61,064 nucleotides of DNA, taken from NCBI GenBank assembly GCA_964369635.1, contig CAYJGN010000003.1, positions 1-61,064 on the forward strand. Reading direction: 5' to 3'. This document shows, one piece after another, positions 23,409-32,383 of the stretch. The stretch comes from CAYJGN01 sp964369635. Its GTDB lineage: Bacteria; Bacillota; Clostridia; Oscillospirales; Ruminococcaceae. The notes beneath the pieces are model-generated. The model made no database searches. It was not told the origin of the DNA and worked only from the letters and a program-made list of their open reading frames with translations. Every line of letters begins with the position of its first letter. Within the stretch, counting starts at the first letter, position 1. The translations under genes and the position numbers were made by a program.

Positions 23409-24489
23409 AGATATCGCTTTGATATTCGCCTTTAAATATGGAACCGCGATTGCTCTTTTCCTATTGCTTGGCTCTATTTTAATTGCGGCTCAGGGGGTAA
23501 ACCCTGCTGATGCAGCTGTTGCTATTTTTGACGGCGCATTTGGCTCTACAAGGGCATTTGGGAATACATTGCGCTGGATGGCACCTTGTATTATGACAGG
23601 TGCGGCAGCTATTGTTGCTTTTAAAGCAGGGGTCAATAACTTAGGTATTCAAGGTCAGGTTTGTGTAGGTGGATTTGTATCTGCGGTTATAGGATTTACT
23701 TACGACTTACATCCGGCTGCACATATGTTTATATGTATCGTAGTTGCAGGTATAGTTGGTATGTTATACGCTGTAATCCCTGCAATACTAAGACTTTTTT
23801 TCAATGTTAATGAGTTTATCACAACACTTATGTTAAACTACGTCGCAAGCTTTTTAACACAATATCTCGTACAACAGATTTTAGCTGGTGGACTTGAGAG
23901 CTGGGGTTATGTCAATATGGCATCCACTCCAACAATAAACGACAGTGCTGTACTACCAACCCTTATCCCAGGGACTACCGCAACATATGCAGTGCCTATA
24001 GCGATTGCAGTTGCAATAGTTATTGCTGTACTGTATAAGTATACTCTGCCAGGATACGAATTTAAACAGGTTGGTGAAAATCTTAAATTTGCAAAGACTG
24101 GCGGCGTTAAAGTTGTTAAAACATATCTAATTATATTCCTACTCTCAGGTTTTATTGCTGGCGCTTGCGGCGGTACTGAAATCATAGGAACATATAAAAA
24201 ATTTAACGTAAACTTTGATTTGCAGATGGGTTGGGACGGAATAAGTATTGCAAGGATTGCAGAGCTTAATCCAGTAGCTCTTATAGCAGTTTCCTTTATC
24301 TGGGCGGCGCTAAAAGCCGGCGCTTATCAGATGGAGCGAGTTATGGAGATAAACAGGCTATCGGTGCAGATTCTTCAGTATCTTTTTGTTTTATTTGTTT
24401 CAATAGACTATGAAGGCATATATATGAAGATTAAAGATATGAGAGCGAAGAGGAGATATGCAAAGGAGGTGCTTTTAAGTGCTGAATGA
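23395..24489 (+). CDS. Nucleoside-type ABC transporter permease 1
   Basis: A 364-residue permease of the branched-chain/nucleoside/ribose superfamily (YufP/NupP-like), with eight to ten membrane segments. The conserved cytoplasmic turn is FKQVGENLKFAKTGGVKV. Overlaps on both sides (14 nt with the ATPase, 11 nt with the next permease) tie the subunits together. It forms the pore with the second permease. Confidence 0.92.
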   Translation: MKTNKDIALIFAFKYGTAIALFLLLGSILIAAQGVNPADAAVAIFDGAFGSTRAFGNTLRWMAPCIMTGAAAIVAFKAGVNNLGIQGQVCVGGFVSAVIGFTYDLHPAAHMFICIVVAGIVGMLYAVIPAILRLFFNVNEFITTLMLNYVASFLTQYLVQQILAGGLESWGYVNMASTPTINDSAVLPTLIPGTTATYAVPIAIAVAIVIAVLYKYTLPGYEFKQVGENLKFAKTGGVKVVKTYLIIFLLSGFIAGACGGTEIIGTYKKFNVNFDLQMGWDGISIARIAELNPVALIAVSFIWAALKAGAYQMERVMEINRLSVQILQYLFVLFVSIDYEGIYMKIKDMRAKRRYAKEVLLSAE

Positions 24490-25405
24490 TATATTAGGGC
24501 TTGCGCTCACAACATCAAGTTTCGCAGCAATGATAAGGCTTGCAGCTCCTATACTTTATGGAGCGCTCGGAGGATGCTTTAATGGAGCTTCTGGTTGTCT
24601 TAATATGGCGTATGAGGCAGTTATGCTATATGCTTGTTTCTTCTCTGTTTGGGGCAGCGCAACAACGGGTAGTGCGTTTATGGGTCTTATCTGGGGAGTA
24701 GGTATAGGTCTTGTTATAGCGATAGTTTTTGGATTTATGGTCTTTACCTTTAATGCAAACACTATAATAGTTGGTATTGCTATAAATTCAAGTGCTTGGG
24801 GTATTACAACCCTTCTAATGGTAATGATTTTCGGAGTTCGTGGTTCTGTTTATGATGAAAGAATAGTTAGCTTCGAACCTATACACTTTGAGTTTTTGGA
24901 AAATATCCCAATACTAAACACCCTTTTAAACAACAATGTCATACTTGTATATGTCGCATATATTTTAGTTGGAGTTGCTTATTTTGTTATGTATCACACT
25001 CCGTTCGGGCTTCGAATTCGAGGAGTTGGTCAGAACGAACAAGCAGCGCAGACAGCAGGTGTTAATGTTTCGAGATATCGTTGGATATCGTTGCTTCTAA
25101 TGGGCGCTTTTACAAGTATTTCAGGTACCTGTCTAACACTTTCAGGAATATCTATGTTTTCGGAAAATATGACGGCAGGTAAAGGATTTCTCTGTATGTG
25201 TGCTATCTCGATAGCTAAAGGCAATCCGCTTAAGATATTTGGAATTGCACTTCTGTTTGCATACTCACAGGCACTCATACTCGTGCTTGGAACACTTAGT
25301 ATACCAACACAGATAATATCCATGATACCGTACATTGCAGTTATACTGGTTCTATTTATAAATGGACTAAAATCATTTAAAGGTACTGCGGATATTGAAA
25401 TATAA
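24479..25405 (+). CDS. Nucleoside-type ABC transporter permease 2
   Basis: A 308-residue permease (YufQ/NupQ-like), nine or ten membrane segments, with LRIRGVGQNEQAAQTAGVNV as the ATPase-contact turn. The start is GTG behind AAAGGAGG. N-terminal motif GALGGCFNGASGCLN corresponds to the family GGxxSERSGVxN block, here without the usual Ser-Glu-Arg. The first hydrolase gene begins 18 bp later. Confidence 0.92.
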   Translation: MLNDILGLALTTSSFAAMIRLAAPILYGALGGCFNGASGCLNMAYEAVMLYACFFSVWGSATTGSAFMGLIWGVGIGLVIAIVFGFMVFTFNANTIIVGIAINSSAWGITTLLMVMIFGVRGSVYDERIVSFEPIHFEFLENIPILNTLLNNNVILVYVAYILVGVAYFVMYHTPFGLRIRGVGQNEQAAQTAGVNVSRYRWISLLLMGAFTSISGTCLTLSGISMFSENMTAGKGFLCMCAISIAKGNPLKIFGIALLFAYSQALILVLGTLSIPTQIISMIPYIAVILVLFINGLKSFKGTADIEI

Positions 25406-25423
25406 CTGAAAGGTGTGAATTTG

Positions 25424-26461
25424 ATGAATTTACAAGATAAAATTCTCGGCGGACTTTTAGGTGCTGCTGTCGGCGATTCGATGGGCGCTGTCACTGAACA
25501 CCATACAATAGAGATAAATAAAGTGAGGTTTGGCGGAAACGTCACCTCCTTTATCGACCCACCAAGCTACTTAAAATCAAAGGGGCATATTCCTGGTCTT
25601 GTTACCGATGATTTCTCAGTTGGATACTACTCACTTTTAAAGATAATTGAGCATCAGGTGAAGATGAGCAGAGAAGTGGCTATTGAAGGGCTTTTATATT
25701 GGAATAGTATACCGATATATGCCCAGTGCGCAGGGCCTACTACTAAAGTGGCGATAGAGCGTTTTAAACTTGGGATTATGGAGCCTGTAGAAGAGGAGAA
25801 AAAAGGACTTCTCTGCGATAATAGCAAGGTTACAAATGGCGGTGGAATGAAGAGTGGTATAACGGGGCTTTTAAATCCATGCGATGTTGACAGTGCGATT
25901 GATGATGCGATAACTATGTGCGAAATAACCCATGGAAACACAATAGCACTTGCATCTGCCTGTGCAATATCCGCTGCAACTGCAAAGGCATTTTGTCCAA
26001 ATGTCTCGTGGGTTGAGGTTGTTGAAGCAGGTATCTACGGCGCTGAACAAGGGCTTTTAAAGACTATTGGCAAAGTAAAACACGTTGCTGGAAACAATAT
26101 TGCAAAAAAAATAGCACTTGCTACTTCAATAGGAATGCGCTATCAAGACGATACCGAAAGAGCAATGATTGAGATTGCTGATATTATCGGTTGTGGTCTA
26201 TATGCTAACGAATCAATCCCTGCTGTTTTCGGGTTTATCGCAGCTGCAAAAGGCGATCCGCTCAAATCTATCCATTTAGCTGTAAATGCAGGAGATGATA
26301 CAGACACCGTAGCTTGTATGGTTGGATATATCGTCGGTGCACTCCATTCATATAAGGCCTACCCACAATCTTATCTCGACCTTATCAATGAAGCAAATAA
26401 ATTTGACTTGAAAAAACTTGCCGCTGATATAGAACTACTGATTGAAAAGGAGAAAAAGTGA
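25424..26461 (+). CDS. ADP-ribosylglycohydrolase family protein 1
   Basis: An all-helical DraG/ARH-fold hydrolase of 345 residues, first of five in a row. The fold binds two divalent metals and cleaves N- or O-glycosidic bonds to ribose. Metal-site motifs are present: AVGDSMGA (about 16-23), VTDDFS (60-65) and NAGDDTDTVA near the C-terminus. Between them is TNGGGMKSG where canonical ARH proteins have NGAAMRI, so this belongs with paralogues 2 and 3 to a divergent group. The ATG at 25424 is eight bases after AAAGGTG. The stop overlaps the next start by one base (TGATG). Substrate unknown; the genomic context suggests a nucleoside-like ribosyl compound. Confidence 0.9.
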   Translation: MNLQDKILGGLLGAAVGDSMGAVTEHHTIEINKVRFGGNVTSFIDPPSYLKSKGHIPGLVTDDFSVGYYSLLKIIEHQVKMSREVAIEGLLYWNSIPIYAQCAGPTTKVAIERFKLGIMEPVEEEKKGLLCDNSKVTNGGGMKSGITGLLNPCDVDSAIDDAITMCEITHGNTIALASACAISAATAKAFCPNVSWVEVVEAGIYGAEQGLLKTIGKVKHVAGNNIAKKIALATSIGMRYQDDTERAMIEIADIIGCGLYANESIPAVFGFIAAAKGDPLKSIHLAVNAGDDTDTVACMVGYIVGALHSYKAYPQSYLDLINEANKFDLKKLAADIELLIEKEKK

Positions 26462-27483
26462 TGGACAGATATGATAAAATATTAGGTTCCCTCACCGCTG
26501 CTGCTATAGGTGACGCGATGGGTGCACCTGTTGAGTCAAGACCTGTATATCTTATTCGTGAAGAAAACAACGGATATGTTTTTGATTATAAGGATATGAA
26601 CAGGCCAGATTTACCGCCAGCTGAGTTTCCTCTTGGAGTAATATCGGATGATTTTAGCATATCCCACGCGCACGCTGTAAGGTATGCTGAAAATGGCGGA
26701 ATTGATAGCGAGTCCACTATTAAAGCAATTAACGACTGGATAGATGATCCAAAATATACCAAATTCTCCTCCAGATTTATAGGTCCCACTACAATGATAG
26801 GACTATCGAAGCTAAATGGTACATATGTCCCAGATTGGCCGGAAGAACTTCCTTGTAATCAGCGAACTATTACAAACGGTGGTGCTATGAAGTCATGGGT
26901 ATGCGGTCTTTTTAATCCAGGAAATTTAGACAAGGCAATCAATGATGCGCTAACAATGTGTATTATTACTCATGATAATATAATCGCTCTTTCTGCGGCG
27001 GCAGCTGTCTCAGCAGCTGTTGCACAGGCAATGTGCGACACTACTCTGGACAAGATAATTGAAGCTGGTGTTTATGGTGCTCGAGTAGGTATGGACAAAG
27101 CTAAAGTTATCGCAAGACATGCAGCGGGCGCTTCTGTTGAAAAGAGAATTCACTTAGCAGTTGAAATCGGGATAAAATACTCAAACGATTTTGAAAAGTG
27201 TATAATCGAAATGAGCGACCTTATTGGAACAGGGCTATTTGCAAATGAAGCAGTGCCTTCAGCATTTGGATTTTTAGCAGCGACCGGCGGAGATCCTATG
27301 GAAACTATCTTCAGAGCGATAAACGCAGGTAACGATACCGATACAGTAGCCTGTATTGCAGGGTCTATGGCAGGGGCATTTAAGGGCATTGATGCTATCC
27401 CTTCTCATCATCTACCATTCCTTGAGAAAGCTAACAATATAGATATAGTTTCAGTCGCGAAGAATATAAACAGTTTACTATGA
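26461..27483 (+). CDS. ADP-ribosylglycohydrolase family protein 2
   Basis: A 340-residue paralogue of the preceding protein, with AIGDAMGAP, ISDDFSIS (Ser for Thr in the TDD motif), FIGPTTM, TNGGAMKSW and NAGNDTDTVA. All metal-binding aspartates are kept. The ATG follows AAAGGAG by eight bases. Gene 3 begins 13 bp after the stop. The region between the GD and TDD motifs, which shapes the ribose and leaving-group pocket, differs strongly from paralogue 1, so another substrate is plausible. Confidence 0.9.
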   Translation: MDRYDKILGSLTAAAIGDAMGAPVESRPVYLIREENNGYVFDYKDMNRPDLPPAEFPLGVISDDFSISHAHAVRYAENGGIDSESTIKAINDWIDDPKYTKFSSRFIGPTTMIGLSKLNGTYVPDWPEELPCNQRTITNGGAMKSWVCGLFNPGNLDKAINDALTMCIITHDNIIALSAAAAVSAAVAQAMCDTTLDKIIEAGVYGARVGMDKAKVIARHAAGASVEKRIHLAVEIGIKYSNDFEKCIIEMSDLIGTGLFANEAVPSAFGFLAATGGDPMETIFRAINAGNDTDTVACIAGSMAGAFKGIDAIPSHHLPFLEKANNIDIVSVAKNINSLL

Positions 27484-27496
27484 GATGAGGTGTGAT

Positions 27497-28525
27497 ATGA
27501 CAAATAGACAATCTAAAATTCACGGTGCTCTGCTCGGTGCGGCAATAGGAGATGCTATGGGAGCTGTTACCGAAGGGTTTACACCAGAGTTTTTAAAAAT
27601 CAGATATAGTGGCTACCTTAAGGATTTAGTGGAACCTACAAACGATGGTATGACGATAAATTCAAAATGCGGAATGGTGAGTGATGATTTTTCAGTGGCA
27701 TACTATACCGCAGAGGTCATGATTGAAAATAGCAAAAAGATTGATGATGATCTCGCTGTTAAAGGGCTTTTACGTTGGTGGGAACACCCTGAATTTACCT
27801 GCTATTGCGGACCGAGTACAAGGCTCGGAATAATGGCGTTAAAAGGTGAGGTAATAGATGCGCCAAACAAGCAAGTTTTACGTGCAAACAACGAACTTTC
27901 AACAAACGGCGGAGGTATGAAAAGCGGGATGATGGGTCTTTTCAATCCGTGTGATATCGAAGGGGCTGTTGCAGATGCTATAACTATGTGTCAACTCACC
28001 CACAACAACATGATAGCACTCGGAGGTGCCTGCGCAATAGCTGCATCAACTGCTGTTGCTTTTAAAGATAACATATCGTACATAGACCTTATAAACGTCG
28101 GGTATACTGGTATGGAGATATGTGAAAAACTCAAAAAAGATACTGTTGTTGATGTTTATGGCTGCAGTAATAAATCGCGTCTTGACAAGGCAGTTGAGCT
28201 TGGACTTCGCAATCAAGGTGATTTTGAGAGAGCGATGATAGAGATAGCGGACACCGTGGGATGCGGCATTTACGCATACGAGGCAATCCCTGCAGCATAT
28301 GGAATGATAGCTGCCTGCAAAGGTGATTTGATGGATTCTATCTATATGGCGGTTAATGCCGGAAGTGATTCCGATTCACTCGCCTGTATGATAGGATATA
28401 TCTTAGGGGCTTATCATGGTGATTACGCTATTCCTTTGAAGTTTTGGAATTTAATCGACAGTGCAAACAATTTTGATTTAAAGAAGATGGCTGTTGATAT
28501 TGACAAAATAGCAGGGGGGGTATAA
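27497..28525 (+). CDS. ADP-ribosylglycohydrolase family protein 3
   Basis: A 342-residue paralogue closest in motif pattern to paralogue 1: AIGDAMGAVTEG, VSDDFSVAYY, CGPSTRLG, TNGGGMKSG and NAGSDSDSLA. The C-terminal motif has Ser for both Thr, but the aspartates remain, so activity is possible. I place the start at the ATG at 27497 after GAGGTG; an upstream ATG at 27485 precedes that site. Only four bases separate its stop from gene 4. Confidence 0.88.
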   Translation: MTNRQSKIHGALLGAAIGDAMGAVTEGFTPEFLKIRYSGYLKDLVEPTNDGMTINSKCGMVSDDFSVAYYTAEVMIENSKKIDDDLAVKGLLRWWEHPEFTCYCGPSTRLGIMALKGEVIDAPNKQVLRANNELSTNGGGMKSGMMGLFNPCDIEGAVADAITMCQLTHNNMIALGGACAIAASTAVAFKDNISYIDLINVGYTGMEICEKLKKDTVVDVYGCSNKSRLDKAVELGLRNQGDFERAMIEIADTVGCGIYAYEAIPAAYGMIAACKGDLMDSIYMAVNAGSDSDSLACMIGYILGAYHGDYAIPLKFWNLIDSANNFDLKKMAVDIDKIAGGV

Positions 28526-28529
28526 ACTG

Positions 28530-29555
28530 ATGAAAAATCTTGGAAATTCAATTAAAGGTTGTATTTTAGGAGCATCGGTAGCGGATGCGCTTGCTATGCC
28601 GCTTATGATTCGCTCACCTCAAATGATTAGAGATGAGATTGGTGGTGGTTCTCTTGTCTGTGAAATAAAACAACCGACGAGTGACGTGCAGGGTCATGCG
28701 AAAAGTGGTGGAACGGTCACCGATGTTTTCTCACTATCAAAGGCATTTATCGAAAGCTATATTGATGAGCGAGAAGTAAATAGCGCTGCTGCAACAAGAG
28801 CACTTCTGAACTGGAGCAATAGTGATTACTGCAATATATTTGCAGGTAAAAACACAAAAAGAGGGATTGTTGTAGCGAGGGGTGAGTATGAAGAAACAAG
28901 GTTTGATAGAATACCTTGTATCGGCTATATGAACACAAATGGCGCTGCGTCAAGGGGCTTTGTTGCGGGTCTATTAGCTCCAGGTAATATCGAAAAAGCG
29001 ATTGATAACGCAATAAAGCAGAGTATTATAACACATACAAACGCAATAGCAATTTCTGGCGCGGCAGTTGTTGCAGCCCTTTGCTCCGTCGCTCTAACTG
29101 ATAAAATTAACGGCAAAGATGTAGTTGAAATATCGAAGTATGCAGCTCAAGCTTCTTTTGATAAAGCTGAGCGGATAGTTGGTAAAACTGCTGTTGGCAG
29201 CAAGATACAAAGCAGAATTGACTGGGCGGTTGATTGCCTTTTCAATAGCTCTTTTGATGATCAAAAGATAATAGATACCTTGGCGGATAATATTGGGTTT
29301 GGCAGTTATGCGAGCGAAACAGTTCCATCAGCAGTTGCTATATTAGCATTTTGCATAGATGATACAAAAAGAGCTATAACTATCGCAGCAAATGCTGGAA
29401 ACCAATCGAACAAGACGGCTGCTATAGTTGGAGCTATTGCAGGGGCGAGAAATGGTGTTTGCGAATTTTTAGAAAGCAATAAAAATATAGTGGAAACTGC
29501 AAATAACTATAATCTTTCACTACTATGCGAAAAAACTATTTCGTTTACAAAGTAG
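28530..29555 (+). CDS. ADP-ribosylglycohydrolase family protein 4, probable pseudoenzyme
   Basis: A 341-residue paralogue with the full helical scaffold but a broken metal site. GD becomes VADA (Ala18-Asp19), TDD becomes TVTDVFS (Val66 in place of the second Asp), and the C-terminal DTDT becomes NAGNQSNKTA (Gln292 and Asn294 in place of the two Asp). GPTT becomes GKNT. The reading frame is intact, has a good AGGGGGG site, and helices elsewhere are well conserved, so it is not a decaying pseudogene. It may be a structural or regulatory partner of the active paralogues, or a binding protein. Confidence 0.88.
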   Translation: MKNLGNSIKGCILGASVADALAMPLMIRSPQMIRDEIGGGSLVCEIKQPTSDVQGHAKSGGTVTDVFSLSKAFIESYIDEREVNSAAATRALLNWSNSDYCNIFAGKNTKRGIVVARGEYEETRFDRIPCIGYMNTNGAASRGFVAGLLAPGNIEKAIDNAIKQSIITHTNAIAISGAAVVAALCSVALTDKINGKDVVEISKYAAQASFDKAERIVGKTAVGSKIQSRIDWAVDCLFNSSFDDQKIIDTLADNIGFGSYASETVPSAVAILAFCIDDTKRAITIAANAGNQSNKTAAIVGAIAGARNGVCEFLESNKNIVETANNYNLSLLCEKTISFTK

Positions 29556-29565
29556 GAGGATAGTG

Positions 29566-30606
29566 ATGTACAATTTATACGATAGAATTTTAGGTAGCCT
29601 AACAGCTGCAGGGATAGGTGATGCTATAGGTGCACCGAGCGAGGCGATGAGCTATCCTGAGATTGTTAAGAAGTACGGAAGGATTGGTAGTTTTGTCGAT
29701 GGTTCAACAAATAAAGTAGCTTTTGGAAATATGCAGGCAGAAATTACCGATGATGCATCGCAGATGTTTGAAATGGTGAAAGCGATAATTAAAACAAACG
29801 GCAATTTAACCGCAGACGCTGCTGCGGAAGCACTTGTGAATTGGTCGTTAAACTACCCGAGATATTATCCTCGAAATGCAGGACCAACTACAAGAAAGGT
29901 AATTGAAGATTTCAAATCTGGCGTTGACCCAGTGGAAATAGGGAGAACTTCAGGGCTTTATGAGTTTGGAACTTCCAATGGTGCGATCATGCGCATTGCA
30001 GGGGCTGGGCTTTTGCATCCAGGAGATCCGGCAAAAGCAGTCGAGACAGCAATTACTATGACAAAATGCTCACATGGTTCGCAAATTGCCTATTCTGCAA
30101 GCTGTGCTATCGCATGTGCGATATCTGTTGCAGCTAGTGAAGGAGCAAGCGTTCACAGTATTTTAAAAGCAGCTGTATATGGAGCTAAAGAGGGCGAAAG
30201 AATAGGTATAGGAACTGCTCGAATAGCACCGGGTGCCAGAGTTTTACCTAAAATTTTAAAAGCAATTGAAATAGGGTATAGTGCTGCCGCACAAGAGCAG
30301 GCGGAAATGCTTTTAAACGATGAAATGGGAACAGACTCATCGGCTATTGCCCAGACTACAGGTATAGCGATAGGGCTTTTTGTGGCATCGGACGGCGATG
30401 TCATGAAATCGGTTATCGGTGGAGCTAATATAGGTGGAGATACTGATACAATAGCCTGTATAGTCGGTATGATATCAGGAGCATTTAAAGGGTATAATTC
30501 TATAGACAGCGAAGTTGTTGCAGAGTTCGAGAGGGTCAACCCTGCTATGGAGTTTAGATGGGCAGCAAAGGAGTTGTGCAGGATAATTAATGAGGTGAGA
30601 GTATGA
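29566..30606 (+). CDS. ADP-ribosylglycohydrolase family protein 5, canonical type
   Basis: A 346-residue protein that matches the classical DraG/YegU pattern best of the five: GIGDAIGAPSE, ITDDASQM, NAGPTTRKVI, TSNGAIMRIAGAG and GGDTDTIA. It lacks the NGG-MKS signature of paralogues 1-3. The ATG follows AGGAGG by six bases. It overlaps the kinase start by 4 nt (ATGA). By pattern this is the paralogue most likely to be an ordinary metal-dependent ribosyl hydrolase. Confidence 0.92.
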   Translation: MYNLYDRILGSLTAAGIGDAIGAPSEAMSYPEIVKKYGRIGSFVDGSTNKVAFGNMQAEITDDASQMFEMVKAIIKTNGNLTADAAAEALVNWSLNYPRYYPRNAGPTTRKVIEDFKSGVDPVEIGRTSGLYEFGTSNGAIMRIAGAGLLHPGDPAKAVETAITMTKCSHGSQIAYSASCAIACAISVAASEGASVHSILKAAVYGAKEGERIGIGTARIAPGARVLPKILKAIEIGYSAAAQEQAEMLLNDEMGTDSSAIAQTTGIAIGLFVASDGDVMKSVIGGANIGGDTDTIACIVGMISGAFKGYNSIDSEVVAEFERVNPAMEFRWAAKELCRIINEVRV

Positions 30607-31625
30607 AATTTGCAGTAGGAGGACACGCGTCAATTGACAGAGTAATCGATCCTAAAGGTAATGTTGTTGGGACGAATCTCGGTGGACCATGCCTTTTTGC
30701 CTATACTGGAATTCGGGTTTTTGATGATAATGTAAAACCGATTCTAAATTCAGCCGCTGATTTCACCGGATATTATGGCGAATGGATGACAAAAAACCAT
30801 GTCGATGATAGTTGTATAAAAGTGGTTTTTGATAAAACCCATGCAGCTGACCTTATTTACTCAGAAGATGGTTCATACGACACAAATATCAATAATAAAG
30901 ACAGCTATCACCCGCGTCAGTTTAATTATGGGTGGGCGAACTTAAGACCAGAGCAGATAGAGGCGGGTTGTATGGATGTTGCAGGATTTTGTTTATTTGT
31001 TGAGCCTACTTATGATGTGTTTTGGCAACAACTGCACCAAGCTAAATCAAAGTGCGGTTTTCAGATGATGTGGGAAATAGGCAGCGGAACAGGTACTGAG
31101 CTTGAGCTTCAAAGGATAAATGCAGGACTTCGCTATTTAAAACCTGAAATGGCAAGCTTAAATCACAATGAGTCATCAAAACTTTTTAAAACTGATAATA
31201 TAGAAAAGATATTTGAAGAGATTTACAAATGGGATTTAGAGATGTTTTTTTACCGCTGTGGAAACAAAGGTTCTTATATTTTGACAGACAACAAAAGTTA
31301 TTTTGTTCCAGTGATAGATATAGATAATCTTCCTTGTGTCGATCCTACTGGTTGTGGCAACAGCTCAACAGCGGCATCAATGTACGGCTGGATAAAGACT
31401 AAAAATCCTGTGATGACAGCAATAATCGCTAATATCTCTGCTGGATTTAATGCACTTGGAGCAGGGCTTATTGAGAGTTTTGATAAACCACAGCGAGAAA
31501 AAGCGATAAAACTTGCAATAGATATCTACAATGAATACACAAAAAATAACCCTCACTATATTAATGAAGGTTATGAAAAAGATGGTGAGATAGTCCTTAA
31601 AAATATCATTAACAGCTCTGATTAA
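30603..31625 (+). CDS. PfkB/ribokinase-fold kinase with altered catalytic motif
   Basis: A 340-residue ribokinase-fold protein closing the operon. The first signature is GGHASIDRV with GTNLGGPCLFAYTG downstream. The second signature reads DPTGCGNSS (247-255): Asn253 stands where PfkB kinases have the catalytic base Asp (GAGD). The anion-hole glycines remain. In E. coli the comparable gene is yegV, next to yegU. It would phosphorylate the ribose or nucleoside released by the hydrolases if active; the substitution leaves this open. The ATG overlaps the hydrolase 5 stop and a terminator follows. Confidence 0.88.
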   Translation: MKFAVGGHASIDRVIDPKGNVVGTNLGGPCLFAYTGIRVFDDNVKPILNSAADFTGYYGEWMTKNHVDDSCIKVVFDKTHAADLIYSEDGSYDTNINNKDSYHPRQFNYGWANLRPEQIEAGCMDVAGFCLFVEPTYDVFWQQLHQAKSKCGFQMMWEIGSGTGTELELQRINAGLRYLKPEMASLNHNESSKLFKTDNIEKIFEEIYKWDLEMFFYRCGNKGSYILTDNKSYFVPVIDIDNLPCVDPTGCGNSSTAASMYGWIKTKNPVMTAIIANISAGFNALGAGLIESFDKPQREKAIKLAIDIYNEYTKNNPHYINEGYEKDGEIVLKNIINSSD

Positions 31626-31695
31626 CTTAATATATCTCATGCGAAATTAAAAAGACGAACACTAAAGAAACTAACCATAAAGATAAATGTAGAAC

Positions 31696-31731
31696 AAAAA
31701 CCTGTGGATTTCGAGAATTCACAGGTTTTTT
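31696..31731 (+). terminator. Terminator of the transporter/hydrolase operon
   Basis: CCTGTGGATT pairs with AATTCACAGG around TCGAG, flanked by A and T runs. Confidence 0.88.
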
Positions 31732-31801
31732 AATAGAAGCTTATCTGTTTAATCGAGAGAGGAATGCAGTGATGGAGATTATTAAAAAAGGTTTTTAATA
31801 T

Positions 31802-32011
31802 TTATTCACCGAGCGGATAGTCAAATTCGCGCCCGTGAAGACGGTGCAATGTTTCAAGTTTTAACCGCTCTTTTAATTCATAAGGGATGCTATATTGAAT
31901 AAACTCACTACACCCGCCGAGCATACCTATCGAAACTTCGGTTAAAATGCAGTTTTTATCATGGTTGTAGATACAATCAAAGGTATCACATCTGGTTATT
32001 TTACAGTTCAT
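31802..32011 (-). CDS. Small Cys-rich protein (DUF1540-like)
   Basis: A 69-residue protein with a Cys pattern (C4, C8, C13, C21, C34) around CIYNHDKNC that resembles DUF1540, a small clostridial domain thought to bind metal. It is transcribed leftward, convergent with the hydrolase operon. Function unknown; the domain name is a match by eye. Confidence 0.6.
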   Translation of the reverse strand: MNCKITRCDTFDCIYNHDKNCILTEVSIGMLGGCSEFIQYSIPYELKERLKLETLHRLHGREFDYPLGE

Positions 32012-32128
32012 AAATAATATTCTCCATTATAGATAAATATATATTGAGGTAATAAAAATTGAGTTATTTATTATAGACTAATTATATAGAATATTATTAT
32101 AAAAGTAAAGAGCTAATGAGGGTGAAAT

Positions 32129-32383
32129 ATGCGTGAAGTTAAATCAGAAATGGTTTATGATTTTGGTGGATTGAAACTAAATATAAATAAACTATTGAAA
32201 GAAAATAATATTTCAAAGAATAAGATATGCAAAGACCTTGATTTACCACGATATACTTTCAATAAATATTGCCGAAATGAATTTCAAAGACTCGATGCAA
32301 ATTTGCTTTGTAAATTATGCTATTATTTTGAAATTGAGATATCAGATTTAATAGAATATATTTCGCCAAAAGAGGATAAATAA
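32129..32383 (+). CDS. Small Cro/C1-type HTH regulator
   Basis: An 84-residue protein. Residues 19-78 form a Xre/Cro-type helix-turn-helix of the YozG kind, with NINKLLKENNISKNKICKDL and a last helix DLIEYI. No effector domain. It stands alone, ends at a bidirectional terminator, and has no obvious target nearby. Confidence 0.8.
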   Translation: MREVKSEMVYDFGGLKLNINKLLKENNISKNKICKDLDLPRYTFNKYCRNEFQRLDANLLCKLCYYFEIEISDLIEYISPKEDK

